NCBI RefSeq assembly: GCF_017833295.1
Contig: NZ_JAFIBW010000001.1
Location: forward strand, 2,494,001 to 2,558,000
DNA length: 64,000 nucleotides
Reading direction: 5' to 3'
DNA from: Methylobacterium sp. PvR107
Lineage (GTDB): Bacteria; Pseudomonadota; Alphaproteobacteria; Rhizobiales; Beijerinckiaceae
Below the pieces are notes generated by a model. The model ran no database searches and had not been told where the DNA came from. It saw only the letters and a program-made list of their open reading frames with translations. A program made the translations under genes and the position numbers. Positions 24,140-33,196 of this stretch are shown here, piece after piece; positions within the stretch are counted from its first letter, which is position 1, and every line of letters begins with the position of its first letter.

Positions 24140-26488
24140 TCAGAAGGTCAGGCGGGCCGTGAGCACGAAGGTGCGGCCCGGACCCGGCGTGGCCGACCCG
24201 AAGCCCGACACCGTTTCGAAGTTCTTCGTATTGGCGATGTTGTAGACGTTGAGCTGCAGGGCCGCGCTCTCGGTCAGCCTGTAGACGGCCAGCGCGTCGA
24301 GGCGCCAGTAGCCAGGCACCAAAGCTGTATTGGCCGCGCTGGTGAACCGTTCACCCACGTAATACGCGCTGCCGCCGACCGTCAGGCCCGGCAGGAGGAC
24401 GTAGGTGCTGGTCAGCGAGAAGGTGTTGTGCGGCGTGTTGGCGAGAATATTGCCCGGCGTCGTCACGAAGGCGCCGGCCGTGTTCCGGGCGCTCTTCAGG
24501 ACCCGGCCGTCCAGATAGGTGTAGCCGCCGAAGACGCTCCAGGCGTCGGTGATCTTGCCGGCGATGCCGAGTTCGAACCCCTGGACCCGGGTGGTGCCGA
24601 CCGTCGCGTAGATGCCGTTGGTCTGATCGACCGCCTCGATGGCGTTCTGCTGGGTCACTTGGAACACGGCACCGGTCAGGCTGAGCTGATTGTCGAACAG
24701 ATCGTATTTCGCGCCGACCTCGTAGGTCTCGTTGGTCGTCGGATTGAGGTTCTGCTGTCCGCCCGTAATCGTCAGATACTCGCTCGATGGATCGAACGAG
24801 GTCCCGTACATGAAGTAGACGCTTGCGTTGTCGACGGGGTGAACGACGGCGCCCGTCCGCCAGCTGACGAACTGCACCTTGTTGACGACGTCGTACGGCG
24901 TGGTCGCGTTGAGCGGCCCGGTCTCGTTGTAGGTTCCCGACCGGACGGTGGCGGCGTGCTGGCGGACCGTGAGATCGTCGTAGCGCAGGCCGCCCAGGAT
25001 CTCGAGGTAGCGATTGATCTTGACCTGATCGCTCGCATACACGCCGACCGTGTCGCCGACGGCGTACGTGTCGGTGCTGGTGGCCGGAATCGTCCCCGGG
25101 CTGGCCGGATACGGGTTGGGAAACCCGACATTGACGCGCGAGCCGCCCGCGATGTTGGTCCGATACTGATCGCGAGTCTCCTGGCTCACCTCGATCCCGC
25201 TCAGCAGCGTGTGCTGGAGGCCGAACGTCTCGGCGTGGCCGACGAGATCGGTCTGGTTCGTGAACAGCGTGTTGACGGTGTGGTTCTGAAAATCGTTCGT
25301 GTTGTTCACGTACAGATTGCCGAGCGGGCGCATGAACAGCGCCGCCCCGGACAGCGGCACGCCGCCGGTCGCCTGCCCGTACAGGTTCGTCGCGTTGACC
25401 TGGACACCGCGGACGCGCACGAACCGGTCGATCAGCGAGTAACGCGTGGTGTTGGTGATGCTCCAGTCCTGATCGAAGGTGTGCTTGTACTGCAGGGTGC
25501 CGATATGGGCGTCCACCCGCTCGGTGTCGGAGAAACCCGGGCTGAGCCGGCCGAAATAGGTGTTCTTCGAGACCGGCGCCGGTTGCCCGTAATACGTCCC
25601 GAAATAGGCGCCCGGCAGAACCGGGATGCCGTAATCGGGGATGTTGTTGTCCTTCTGGTAGATGTAGCTGACCGTCACCTGATCGTCCGGCGTCAGGTTG
25701 GCGCGGATCGACGGCGCGACGCCGAAGCGCGTGGTGTTGATGTGGTCGCGGCCGGCGACATCGGTGTCGTTGGCGAGGAACGCGAGGCGGACCGCCGAGT
25801 CGCCGAGAACCGAGTTGATGTCGCCGGTGACGCGCGCGCCCGGGGCGCTGTAGCCCGAGGCGTCGATCTGGACCTTGTCGGCGGCGAAGAACGGCAGCTT
25901 GCTGGTGACGTTGACGACGCCGCCGGTCGAGCCGCGCCCGAACAGGAACGAGGACGGCCCCTTCAGCACCTCGACGCTCTCGATGCTGAACGTGTCGCGG
26001 GTGTACCAGCCCGGATCGCGAACGCCGTCGCGATAGAAGTCGTTGCGGGCGGAGTAGCCGCGGATGTTGATGTTGTCGCCCTGCGTGCCGCCCTCGCCGC
26101 CGAACATCGTGATGCCGGGCACGTTGCGCAGCGTCTCCACGAGCGTCGAATCGCGCTGATCCTGGATGAGCTGCTGCGGGACGACCGTGATGCTCTGGGG
26201 CGTATCGAGGATCGGGGTCGGCAACCGCTGAAGCTGGAGCTGCCGGGGATTGTAGGGTGAACCCGTGGCGGGCCCCGACGTCGTGACGTCGAGCTGATCC
26301 ATCACGACCGACAGGGTCTCCTGTGCGGCCGCGGGCGCCGCCACGAAGGCCAGGGACGCCGCGCCGAGCGCAGCCTGCGACAGGCGCGCCAATCCCGGCG
26401 CGCGCGGTCCGGGTGCGTTGTCGAATGCGGAACCGGCCCCATCGTCCCGGACCGAGAATAGCTCGGCGATCAGCTCCTGCTTGTTCAT
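24140..26488 (-). CDS. TonB-dependent siderophore receptor
   Basis: A 782-aa outer-membrane receptor. An unusually long leader (about 1-58) ends in a signal segment 'LGAASLAFVAAPAAAQ'; a TonB-box-like 'TLSVVMDQLDV' follows. The plug domain is clear: 'TPILDTPQSITVVPQQLIQDQ', 'LRNVPGITMFGGEGG', 'INIRGYSARNDFYRDGVRDPG', 'SIESVEVLKGPSSFLFGRGS TGGVVN'. The barrel ends in '...TFVLTARLTF' with the C-terminal Phe. It is of the catecholate (Fiu/FcuA-like) kind. ATG 26488 gives MNKQELIAELF; the upstream open frame is AT-rich promoter DNA. It is divergent from the PepSY/PiuC genes, which supports iron uptake. Confidence 0.93.
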   Translation of the reverse strand: MNKQELIAELFSVRDDGAGSAFDNAPGPRAPGLARLSQAALGAASLAFVAAPAAAQETLSVVMDQLDVTTSGPATGSPYNPRQLQLQRLPTPILDTPQSITVVPQQLIQDQRDSTLVETLRNVPGITMFGGEGGTQGDNINIRGYSARNDFYRDGVRDPGWYTRDTFSIESVEVLKGPSSFLFGRGSTGGVVNVTSKLPFFAADKVQIDASGYSAPGARVTGDINSVLGDSAVRLAFLANDTDVAGRDHINTTRFGVAPSIRANLTPDDQVTVSYIYQKDNNIPDYGIPVLPGAYFGTYYGQPAPVSKNTYFGRLSPGFSDTERVDAHIGTLQYKHTFDQDWSITNTTRYSLIDRFVRVRGVQVNATNLYGQATGGVPLSGAALFMRPLGNLYVNNTNDFQNHTVNTLFTNQTDLVGHAETFGLQHTLLSGIEVSQETRDQYRTNIAGGSRVNVGFPNPYPASPGTIPATSTDTYAVGDTVGVYASDQVKINRYLEILGGLRYDDLTVRQHAATVRSGTYNETGPLNATTPYDVVNKVQFVSWRTGAVVHPVDNASVYFMYGTSFDPSSEYLTITGGQQNLNPTTNETYEVGAKYDLFDNQLSLTGAVFQVTQQNAIEAVDQTNGIYATVGTTRVQGFELGIAGKITDAWSVFGGYTYLDGRVLKSARNTAGAFVTTPGNILANTPHNTFSLTSTYVLLPGLTVGGSAYYVGERFTSAANTALVPGYWRLDALAVYRLTESAALQLNVYNIANTKNFETVSGFGSATPGPGRTFVLTARLTF

Positions 26489-26709
26489 AGTAATTCTAGG
26501 CTTCCGATCCGGATACGTTTCCGGCGCGTATCTTAGTCCAGACGCATACAGCAACAGAAATCCGTACATCATGGGATTAAATCTGTTATTTTTAGATTTT
26601 AATAATTCGAAAGAAGGGATGTACTGGACCAGTTCTAAAATGCTGCGATTGCATTTGTTGCCGTCTTGACCCAAGAGCGGCCAGCGGTGACCGAGCGGGT
26701 GCGAGACGG
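26489..26709. promoter_or_regulatory. AT-rich divergent promoter region of iron genes
   Basis: The gap between the TonB receptor and PepSY genes has an AT-rich core (about 26575-26645) unlike its surroundings. It includes TTCTAAA, half of the rhizobial iron control element bound by Irr. No complete palindromic Fur, Irr or RirA site could be identified by eye. Iron-responsive control is inferred from gene content. Confidence 0.4.
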
Positions 26710-27930
26710 ATGGCCTTCGGACGATCTCCTTCCTGGCGTCGGGTGCTCCGGACGGTGCACCTGTGGCTCGGGATCGGCCTGACGCTCCTGATCGTGCCGA
26801 TCAGCCTCACCGGGCTCGTCCTGGTGTTCGACGACGAGATCGACGCGGTTCTCAATCCGGGGCTCTACGCGACCACCGGCGCGGCGGTCGCGCGTCCCGC
26901 GGACGCCTATCTGCGCAGCGCGAGCGAGGCCGTGGGTGGCCAGGCGGCCGTGCTGCGCTGGCCGCATGCGGAGGGCGATCCGGTGACGGTCGTGGTCCGC
27001 CTCCAGACCGCGGCGGCGGTGGAGGCGCGTCGACCCGACGGCGACCGCGCCGCGAACCGGAGCGGCGGACCCGGGGAATCGGGTGGCCCGAGGCGGCCGC
27101 CCAGCCGCCTCGTCTATCTCGACCCGCCGACGGCCGCGGTGCTGGGCGTCAAGGACCCGCGCAATTCGCCGATCGGGCAGGTTCACGTCTTCCACGAGAA
27201 CCTGATGGTGCCGGCGTATTCCGGCCGCGACATCGTCGGCTGGACCGGCGTGGCGCTGCTCCTGCTGTCGGTGACCGGGCTTGTCCTCTGGCTGCCGCGC
27301 AACGGGCGCTTCGTGCGCGCCCTGGCCTGGCGACGCGGCCCGGCGACGAGCATCAACCTGCACCACCTCGCGGGTTTCTGGATCTCCATTCCTCTCGGAC
27401 TGATGGCGCTCACCGGCATCGTGCTCGCCTTCCCGCCGCAGGCCAGCGCCGTCCTGAACGCGTTCGACGCGCCGCGGCCGCCCGTCCGGCGAGCCGGCGG
27501 CGATCCGCTGATGCCGCAGCCGATGCTCACCGCGGACCGGGCCCTCGCGCTCGGGACAGACGCGGCCGCGCCGGAGACGCCCCGCCTGCTCGCCGTCCCC
27601 AGCACCGTCACGAAGGCGTGGCGCCTGGAGGTCCAGGCCGCGGACGGGACCCGGCACGCGGTCAGCATCGATGATGCGACCGGACAGACCAAGCCGGAGC
27701 CGGCGCAAAGCCGCGGCGACGCGATCGGCGCCTGGATGCGGCGGGTGCACCAGGGCCGCGCGCACGGCCCGGTCTGGGCGGCGCTGGCCGGCCTCTGCGG
27801 GGCGCTGCCCACGCTGCTGGCGATCACCGGCGTGCTGATGTGGATGCGGAAGCGGCGCAACAGAGCGGCGCTGCAGCGCGACGCGGCCGCGTTTTCCGAC
27901 CGGCGCCTCATCTCAGCTGAAAACGCTTAG
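26710..27930 (+). CDS. PepSY-associated membrane protein (iron-uptake type)
   Basis: A 406-aa membrane protein of the PepSY-TM family. Hydrophobic helices lie at about 20-40 ('IGLTLLIVPISLTGLVLVF'), 175-195 ('GWTGVALLLLSVTGLVLWL'), 220-240 and near 355-380. The preserved His-rich helix features are 'RTVHLWLGIGLTL', 'QVHVFHENL', 'INLHHLAGFWISIPLG' and 'RRVHQGRAHG'. Relatives next to siderophore receptors (PiuB, FegB-like) are thought to reduce ferric siderophores in the inner membrane. A Pro/Arg/Gly-rich loop (about 105-130) is an odd insertion. 18 bp separate it from the dioxygenase gene. Confidence 0.88.
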   Translation: MAFGRSPSWRRVLRTVHLWLGIGLTLLIVPISLTGLVLVFDDEIDAVLNPGLYATTGAAVARPADAYLRSASEAVGGQAAVLRWPHAEGDPVTVVVRLQTAAAVEARRPDGDRAANRSGGPGESGGPRRPPSRLVYLDPPTAAVLGVKDPRNSPIGQVHVFHENLMVPAYSGRDIVGWTGVALLLLSVTGLVLWLPRNGRFVRALAWRRGPATSINLHHLAGFWISIPLGLMALTGIVLAFPPQASAVLNAFDAPRPPVRRAGGDPLMPQPMLTADRALALGTDAAAPETPRLLAVPSTVTKAWRLEVQAADGTRHAVSIDDATGQTKPEPAQSRGDAIGAWMRRVHQGRAHGPVWAALAGLCGALPTLLAITGVLMWMRKRRNRAALQRDAAAFSDRRLISAENA

Positions 27931-27948
27931 GCGAAGGGAGCCCCTCCG

Positions 27949-28626
27949 ATGCTCGTCCACATCCCGCAGGTCCTGAATGCGGATCAGGTCGCCCGGTGCC
28001 GAACCGTCATAGACCAGGCGGCCTGGACCGACGGGCGGGTGACCGCCGGGTTCCAGTCGGCGCAGGTCAAGAAGAACCTGCAATTGCCGGAGGACGCGCC
28101 CGAGGCCCAGGAACTCGGCGGCCTGGTGATGCTCGCGCTCAAGCGCAGTCCGCTGTTCCTCTCGGCCGCCCTGCCGCACACGGTCTTCCCGCCGCTGTTC
28201 AACCGGTACGATTCCGGCATGACGTTCGGCGCCCATATCGACAACGCCATCCGCCAGTCGCTGGACGGCCAGCGCATCCGCACGGATATCTCGGCGACGC
28301 TGTTTCTCAGCGGACCGGACGAGTACGACGGCGGCGAGCTGACGGTGGAGGACACCTATGGCTCCCACGCCGTCAAGCTGCCGGCCGGCGACCTGGTGAT
28401 CTACCCTGCGGACAGCCTGCACACCGTCACGCCGATCACCCGCGGCTCGCGCGTCGCGTCCTTCTTCTGGATCCAGAGCCTGATCCGCGACAGGACGCGC
28501 CGGGCCCTGCTGTTCGACCTCGACACCTCGATCCGGCACCTGACCCGCGACGTCCCGGGGCACGAGGCGCTCGTTGCCCTGACGGGCACCTACCACAATC
28601 TGCTTCGGCAATGGGCCGAGACCTGA
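27949..28626 (+). CDS. piuC: PKHD-type Fe(II)/2-oxoglutarate hydroxylase
   Basis: A 225-aa PiuC/YbiX-type enzyme. H96 and D98 in 'FGAHIDNAI', H158 in 'DSLHTVTP' and R168 in '[11 protein letters not shown]' form the iron/2-oxoglutarate site. '[19 protein letters not shown]' is a family-wide signature. It is cotranscribed with the PepSY gene and lies next to a siderophore receptor, the usual setting. Its substrate is not established. It is convergent with the LysR gene, with 40 bp between them and no evident terminator. Confidence 0.93.
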   Translation: MLVHIPQVLNADQVARCRTVIDQAAWTDGRVTAGFQSAQVKKNLQLPEDAPEAQELGGLVMLALKRSPLFLSAALPHTVFPPLFNRYDSGMTFGAHIDNAIRQSLDGQRIRTDISATLFLSGPDEYDGGELTVEDTYGSHAVKLPAGDLVIYPADSLHTVTPITRGSRVASFFWIQSLIRDRTRRALLFDLDTSIRHLTRDVPGHEALVALTGTYHNLLRQWAET

Positions 28627-28666
28627 TCGGAGACAGGGATTGTCGCCGGCCCAGTATCGATCTTCG

Positions 28667-29563
28667 TCAGGCGCCCTCGCGATTAAGCCGAACGACGAGC
28701 TGATCGGCGAACTTGGCCGCAGCCACCGACAGCGACCGTCCGCGCAGTTGCGCCAGGACAAGCGTCATCGGCGTGAGGTCGCGCGTGTCGATCGGGCGGC
28801 TGTGCAGGCGCGGATCCTCCGGGATGCCGCTGGGAACCTGGAGGCTGACCACGTCCTCCCGCAGGGTCAGGTTGCGGAGGAATTCCAGCGAGCCCGACTC
28901 GACGGACGGCCGGAGCTCGACCCCCCGCCGGGCAAGCGCCTGCTCGATGTGATGGCGGATGGCGAGCGAGTGGTCGGGCAGCGCCAGGGCATGGGCGAGG
29001 CAGTCGCGCAGCCGCACCGGCCCCGCCTCCGCCGCCAGCGGGTGGCCGCTGCGCATCAGCGCGCACAGGGTCTGGTGGCCGGAATAGAGGAGGTGCAGCT
29101 CCGCCGAGGGCGGCGGCTGCAGGATCAGGGCGAGATCCGCCTCGAAGGCCGCCAGCGCCGTCACCGCCTGCGCGTGATCGCGGACCTGCACGGTGAAGCC
29201 GACCTGGGGAAACCGGGCCCTGTAGGCCTCGACCTCCTCCGGCACGACCTGCGTGACGAATGCCTGGCTGCAGGCCAGGGCCACGTGGCCACGCCGCACC
29301 CCCGATAGGTCGGCGATCTGGGAGCGCACCCGGTCGAGATCCGCCACTTGGTCGCGGATATGACGGGCGAACAGCTCACCGGCCGCGTTGAGCCGCATGC
29401 CCTGCGGCAGGCGCTCGAAGATCGGCGTGCCGAGCTCGTATTCGAGATCCTGGATCTGCCGCGTCAGGGCCGATGGCGTCAGGTTGAGACGCTCCGCGGC
29501 GCGCCGGATCGAGCCGGCACGGGCGATCTCGGCAACGTAGGTGACGGTGCGCAGATGCTTCAC
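28667..29563 (-). CDS. LysR-family transcriptional regulator of the ureide operon
   Basis: A 298-aa LysR regulator. The N-terminal helix-turn-helix is 'AGSIRRAAERLNLTPSALTRQIQDLEYELGTPIFER' (about 16-51); an effector domain follows (about 90-295). GTG 29563 gives MKHLRTVTYVAEIARAG, the standard start; the frame stays open upstream to 29794 but into the promoter of the divergent operon. It is divergent from the ABC/hydrolase operon with 118 bp between starts and a dyad in the middle, the classical LysR layout. The co-inducer would be the imported compound or a product, which is unknown. Confidence 0.9.
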   Translation of the reverse strand: MKHLRTVTYVAEIARAGSIRRAAERLNLTPSALTRQIQDLEYELGTPIFERLPQGMRLNAAGELFARHIRDQVADLDRVRSQIADLSGVRRGHVALACSQAFVTQVVPEEVEAYRARFPQVGFTVQVRDHAQAVTALAAFEADLALILQPPPSAELHLLYSGHQTLCALMRSGHPLAAEAGPVRLRDCLAHALALPDHSLAIRHHIEQALARRGVELRPSVESGSLEFLRNLTLREDVVSLQVPSGIPEDPRLHSRPIDTRDLTPMTLVLAQLRGRSLSVAAAKFADQLVVRLNREGA

Positions 29564-29580
29564 ACGTGCACACTCCACCG

Positions 29581-29601
29581 CCGTTGCCGAGAATGCAACG
29601 G
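29581..29601. promoter_or_regulatory. LysR-type operator candidate
   Basis: CCGTTGC-N7-GCAACGG is a perfect 7-bp inverted repeat and contains a T-N11-A core (TTGC-N7-GCAA). It lies 18 bp from the LysR start and 80 bp from the binding-protein start, the expected place for autoregulation and activation. Confidence 0.65.
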
Positions 29602-29681
29602 ATCGCTCAGGAAATAGCACTTCCTCGCAACAGGGTCCGCGCCTAGCGTTACGGCAATCGTGACCTTGCAGGAGCCGTTCG

Positions 29682-30632
29682 ATGATCCGCCGCCGCACCC
29701 TCCTGGCCGGTCTCGGGGCCGGCCTCGCCGTCGGCCCCCTGTCCGGCGCCCGTGCCCAGGGCGCCCCCGTGACGATCCGGATGGGCTCGCTCAAGCTGAT
29801 CCACTCGATCGCGCCGAGCTTCTACGAGCGCTTCACCCCCGCGGGCGTGACCGTGGAGGTGGTGCCGTTCGAGAGCCCGACCGAGTGCAAGAACGCCGTC
29901 GTCACCAAGTCGGTGGATTTCGGCACCTTCGGCATCGCCGCCGCGACGCTGGGTGCCGCCGCCGGTGAGCCGCTCGTGGTGATCGCCTCGACCTGCAACC
30001 GCGGGATGGCGGTGATCGCCAAGAAGGGCTCCGACATCCACGCCATCAAGGACCTGCGCGGCAAGCGGGTCGCGATCTGGCCCGGTAGCACCCAGGAGGT
30101 CTTCGTCCTGGAGCGGATGCGGATGGAGGGGCTGTCCGTGAAGGACATCACCCCCGTGCGCATCTCCTTCTCGGAGATGCACATCGCGCTCGCCCGCGGC
30201 GACGTCGACGCCTATGTCGGCGCCGAGCCGGGGCCGGGCGTCAGCCTCGCCTCGGGCGTCGGCCAGCTCGTCGAGTATCCCTACGGCACCGAGATGGGCG
30301 CCCTGAACATGGTGTTCGGTGCCCATCGCGACACGCTCGCCGAGCGGCCCGACCTCGTCCGGACCATGCTGGAGATCCACCGCAAGGCCACGGACTTCGC
30401 GGCCCGCGACCGCGACGCCATGATCGCCATGGCGGTGGCCAAGCTCGGCCAGAAGCGTGAGGCGCTGGAACTGTCGGCCCCGAATGTCGAGCTGACCTGG
30501 CGCCTCGGGCCGGACGAGGTCCGGCAGGCGCAAGCCTACGCGCAGCACATGCTGGCGCTCAAGCAGATCAAGCGGCTGCCCGAGCCCGGCTTCATCGACA
30601 CCCGCTTCGTCGACGCGATGGGGCGGGCGTGA
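29682..30632 (+). CDS. NitT/TauT-type ABC substrate-binding protein
   Basis: A 316-aa periplasmic binding protein of the NMT1/SsuA-like class. The leader has a twin-arginine-like 'RRRTLLAGL' (residues 3-11) before a hydrophobic segment and cleavage near 26 ('SGARAQGAP'). 'FESPTECKNAVVTKSVDFGTFGIAAATLGAA' and 'GEPLVVIASTCNRGMAVIAKKGS' are typical of the fold; 'DLRGKRVAIWPGSTQEVF' lines the ligand cleft. Ligands of relatives range from sulfonates and nitrate to pyrimidine precursors and ureides; the downstream hydrolases suggest a nitrogen compound. The permease start overlaps its stop by four bases. Confidence 0.9.
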   Translation: MIRRRTLLAGLGAGLAVGPLSGARAQGAPVTIRMGSLKLIHSIAPSFYERFTPAGVTVEVVPFESPTECKNAVVTKSVDFGTFGIAAATLGAAAGEPLVVIASTCNRGMAVIAKKGSDIHAIKDLRGKRVAIWPGSTQEVFVLERMRMEGLSVKDITPVRISFSEMHIALARGDVDAYVGAEPGPGVSLASGVGQLVEYPYGTEMGALNMVFGAHRDTLAERPDLVRTMLEIHRKATDFAARDRDAMIAMAVAKLGQKREALELSAPNVELTWRLGPDEVRQAQAYAQHMLALKQIKRLPEPGFIDTRFVDAMGRA

Positions 30633-31486
30633 GCACCGGGATCGAGGCCGGCCCCCTGCCGGCGACGGTAGCGCCGGCCCCCGCGGCCGACCGGGCCGGT
30701 GCCGGCTTCGCCCGCCTCCGCCGGCTGGCGCTGGCCTGCGTGGTGCCAGCGGCGCTCGTCGCAATCTGGCAGTTCACCACCGCGGGCCGGCCCTACAGCC
30801 TGATCCCGCCGCCCGCGGAGGTCTGGGCCGAGCTGCAGGACCTCGCGGTCGGCGGCATCAACGACGACGCCTTCAGCGGCACCCTCTGGACCCATCTCGT
30901 GGCCTCGCTGAGCCGGGTCTACGGCGGTTTCGCGCTGGCGGCGGCCGCAGCTCTGCCGCTCGGCCTGCTGATCGGCCGCGTGCCGCTGATCCGGGCGCTC
31001 CTCGATCCGGTCCTGCAGGTCCTGAGGCCGGTTCCGGTCACCGCGTGGCTGCCGCTGGCGATGATCCTGTTCGGCCTCGGGCCGCGCTCGGCCTTCTTCC
31101 TCGTCTTCCTCGGGGCGTTCTACCCGATCCTGGTCAACACCGTGTTCGGCGTGCGCTCGGTCGAGCCCCGCCTGTTCGAGGCGGCGGCGATGCTGGGCTG
31201 CACCGGTCCGGCGCAGTTCGTCCGGGTGGTGCTGCCGGCGGCGCTGCCGTCGATCTTCACCGGTCTGCGGCTGGGGCTGGGCTTTGCCTGGGTGGTGATC
31301 GTGGTCGGCGAGATGACCGGCGTCCAGACCGGCCTCGGCGCGATCATCATGGAGGCGCGCCAGCTGTCGCGCACCGAGATCGTGATCTGCGGCATGGCGG
31401 TGATCGGGGTCGCAGGCTTCGTCTCCGACTGGCTGGTCATGCAGCTCGGCCGCCGGCTGCTCGCCTGGAGCCCCAATCATGGCTGA
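30629..31486 (+). CDS. NitT/TauT-type ABC permease
   Basis: A 285-aa inner-membrane permease with about six helices: 'ALACVVPAALVAIWQF', 'GGFALAAAAALPLGLLIG', 'AWLPLAMILFGLGPRSAFFLVFLGAFYPILVNTVFG', 'GLGFAWVVIVVGEMTG' and 'IVICGMAVIGVAGFVSDWL'. The EAA loop is 'LFEAAAMLGCTGPAQFVRVVLP' (about 187-208). GTG 30629 overlaps the binding-protein stop, indicating coupling. It overlaps the ATPase gene by eight bases. Confidence 0.92.
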   Translation: MSTGIEAGPLPATVAPAPAADRAGAGFARLRRLALACVVPAALVAIWQFTTAGRPYSLIPPPAEVWAELQDLAVGGINDDAFSGTLWTHLVASLSRVYGGFALAAAAALPLGLLIGRVPLIRALLDPVLQVLRPVPVTAWLPLAMILFGLGPRSAFFLVFLGAFYPILVNTVFGVRSVEPRLFEAAAMLGCTGPAQFVRVVLPAALPSIFTGLRLGLGFAWVVIVVGEMTGVQTGLGAIIMEARQLSRTEIVICGMAVIGVAGFVSDWLVMQLGRRLLAWSPNHG

Positions 31487-32261
31487 TCCGACGATCCCGA
31501 TCCTCGACATGCGGGCGGTCTCCAAGACCTACACGGCCGGCGGCCGCCGGACCGAGGCCTTGCGCGAGGCGAACCTCACCGTGGCGCGCGGCGAGTTCGT
31601 CTGCCTGCTCGGCGCCTCGGGCTGCGGGAAGTCGACGCTGCTGCGGGTCGCCGCCGGCTTCGAGGCCCCGACCGCCGGGCAGGCCCTGATGTGGGGCAAG
31701 CCGATCGCGGGGCCGGGGCCGAGCCGCGGCATGGTCTTCCAGGATTACGGCCTGTTCCCGTGGCTCACCGTGCGCGACAATATCGGCTTCGGCCCGAAGG
31801 CCTGTGGGCGGCCCGCCGCCGAGGTGCGCGACATCGCCGAGCGCTACATCGCCCTCGTCGGCCTCCAGGCCTTCGCGGACGCCTACCCGCACCAGCTCTC
31901 GGGCGGGATGAAGCAGCGCGTCGCCATCGCCCGGGTGCTCGCCAACGAGGCCGAGGTGGTGCTGATGGATGAGCCCTTCGGGGCGCTCGACGCCATGACC
32001 CGCGAGCGGCTTCAGGACGAGCTGCTCGACCTGTGGTCGCGGACGGGGCTGACGATCCTGTTCGTCACCCACGCCATCGAGGAGGCGATCTTCCTGGCCG
32101 ACCGGATCGTGATGATGTCGCCCGGCCCCGGGCGGATCGAGTCGATTCATCCGGTCGAGCTGCAGCGGCGGCGCGACGTGTCGAGCCCGGCCTTCAACGA
32201 CCTGCGCCGGATGCTGGCGGCGCAGCTTCACAGCCACCACGCGCCGCGGGCCGCCGCCTGA
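31479..32261 (+). CDS. NitT/TauT-type ABC ATPase
   Basis: A 260-aa ATP-binding subunit. Walker A is 'GASGCGKST' (45-53), the signature 'LSGGMKQRVAIARVLA' (about 138-153), Walker B 'VVLMDEPFGALD' (about 160-171) and the switch His is in 'LFVTHAIEEA'. It energises uptake by the permease just upstream. The stop shares its A with the ATG of the deacetylase-like gene (TGATG), so transporter and enzymes are made as one unit. Confidence 0.94.
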   Translation: MADPTIPILDMRAVSKTYTAGGRRTEALREANLTVARGEFVCLLGASGCGKSTLLRVAAGFEAPTAGQALMWGKPIAGPGPSRGMVFQDYGLFPWLTVRDNIGFGPKACGRPAAEVRDIAERYIALVGLQAFADAYPHQLSGGMKQRVAIARVLANEAEVVLMDEPFGALDAMTRERLQDELLDLWSRTGLTILFVTHAIEEAIFLADRIVMMSPGPGRIESIHPVELQRRRDVSSPAFNDLRRMLAAQLHSHHAPRAAA

Positions 32262-33175
32262 TGGAGACCGCCTTCGACGATCCCCGCCGGCCTGAGAACA
32301 GGCTCGCCTACCGCGCCGCCATCGACCGGCCGCGGCTGGCGCTGCCCGGGGGCAAGCACGTCGCAATCTGGCCGGTGGTCAATGTCGAGCACTGGCTGAT
32401 CGACCATCCGATGCCGCGCCAGATCCTGGTGCCGCCGACCGCCGCGAGCCTGCTGCCGGATATCCCGAACTGGGCGTGGCACGAGTACGGGATGCGGGTC
32501 GGGTTCTGGCGCTTCCTGGAGGCGTTCGAGAGCCGCGGCATCCGCCCGACCCTGTCGATCAACGGTTCGGTCTGCACGGCCTATCCGCGCATCGCCGAGG
32601 CCGCCCACGCGGCCGGCTGGGAGTTCATGGCCCACGGCTTCCACCAAGTCCCGACCCATCGGGTCGCGGACCAGCCCGAGATGATCGCCCGCACGGTCGC
32701 GGCCATCACCGCGGTCACGGGGCGCCCGCCGCGCGGCTGGCTGGGCCCGGGCCTCACCGAGACCCTCGACACCCCCGACCACCTGCGTGCGGCCGGCATC
32801 GAGTATATCGGCGACTTCGTGGTCGACGATCGCCCCTGCCGGGTGGCGACGCGCACGAGCGACCTCTTTGCCCTCCCCTACTCCGTCGAGCTGAACGACA
32901 TCCCGCTGCTCGCCATCCAGCACCATCGCGCCGACGAGTTCGTCGAGCGGGCGCTCGCCCATCTCGACCGCCTTGCCGCCGAGGCCGCGGGTCCCGGCCC
33001 GCTCGGCGGCGCCAAGGTGATGGGCTTCGCGATCCATCCGTACATCACCGGCGTGCCGCACCGGATCGCCCTGCTCGAGCGGCTGCTCGACGCCATCCTG
33101 GCGCGCAGCGACGTGGCCGTCATGCAGGGGGTCGAGATCCTCGACTGGTATCGCGCCACCGGCGACGGATCCTGA
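32261..33175 (+). CDS. NodB/PuuE-like polysaccharide-deacetylase-family hydrolase
   Basis: A 304-aa protein of the carbohydrate esterase 4 fold, closest in style to PuuE allantoinases. Features: 'HVAIWPVVNVEHW' (33-45) as the first strand, 'YGMRVGFWRFLEAFESRGIRPTLSINGSVCTAYP' (76-109), the metal-binding-like 'MAHGFHQVPTH' (H125, H128, H133), and 'GWLGPGLTETLDTPDHLRAAGIEYIGDFVVDD'. It has no signal peptide, so it acts in the cytoplasm on the imported compound rather than on cell wall. PuuE hydrolyses the allantoin ring amide; a similar C-N hydrolysis is inferred here, feeding AtzF. ATG 32261 overlaps the ATPase stop. Confidence 0.85.
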   Translation: METAFDDPRRPENRLAYRAAIDRPRLALPGGKHVAIWPVVNVEHWLIDHPMPRQILVPPTAASLLPDIPNWAWHEYGMRVGFWRFLEAFESRGIRPTLSINGSVCTAYPRIAEAAHAAGWEFMAHGFHQVPTHRVADQPEMIARTVAAITAVTGRPPRGWLGPGLTETLDTPDHLRAAGIEYIGDFVVDDRPCRVATRTSDLFALPYSVELNDIPLLAIQHHRADEFVERALAHLDRLAAEAAGPGPLGGAKVMGFAIHPYITGVPHRIALLERLLDAILARSDVAVMQGVEILDWYRATGDGS

Positions 33176-33196
33176 GCCGCGCCCCGAGGAGACGCC

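Noticed and set aside
23852..26260. Plus-strand open frame of 802 aa antisense to the TonB receptor
   Set aside because: No domain pattern and composition typical of a shadow frame; the receptor on the other strand has all family motifs.
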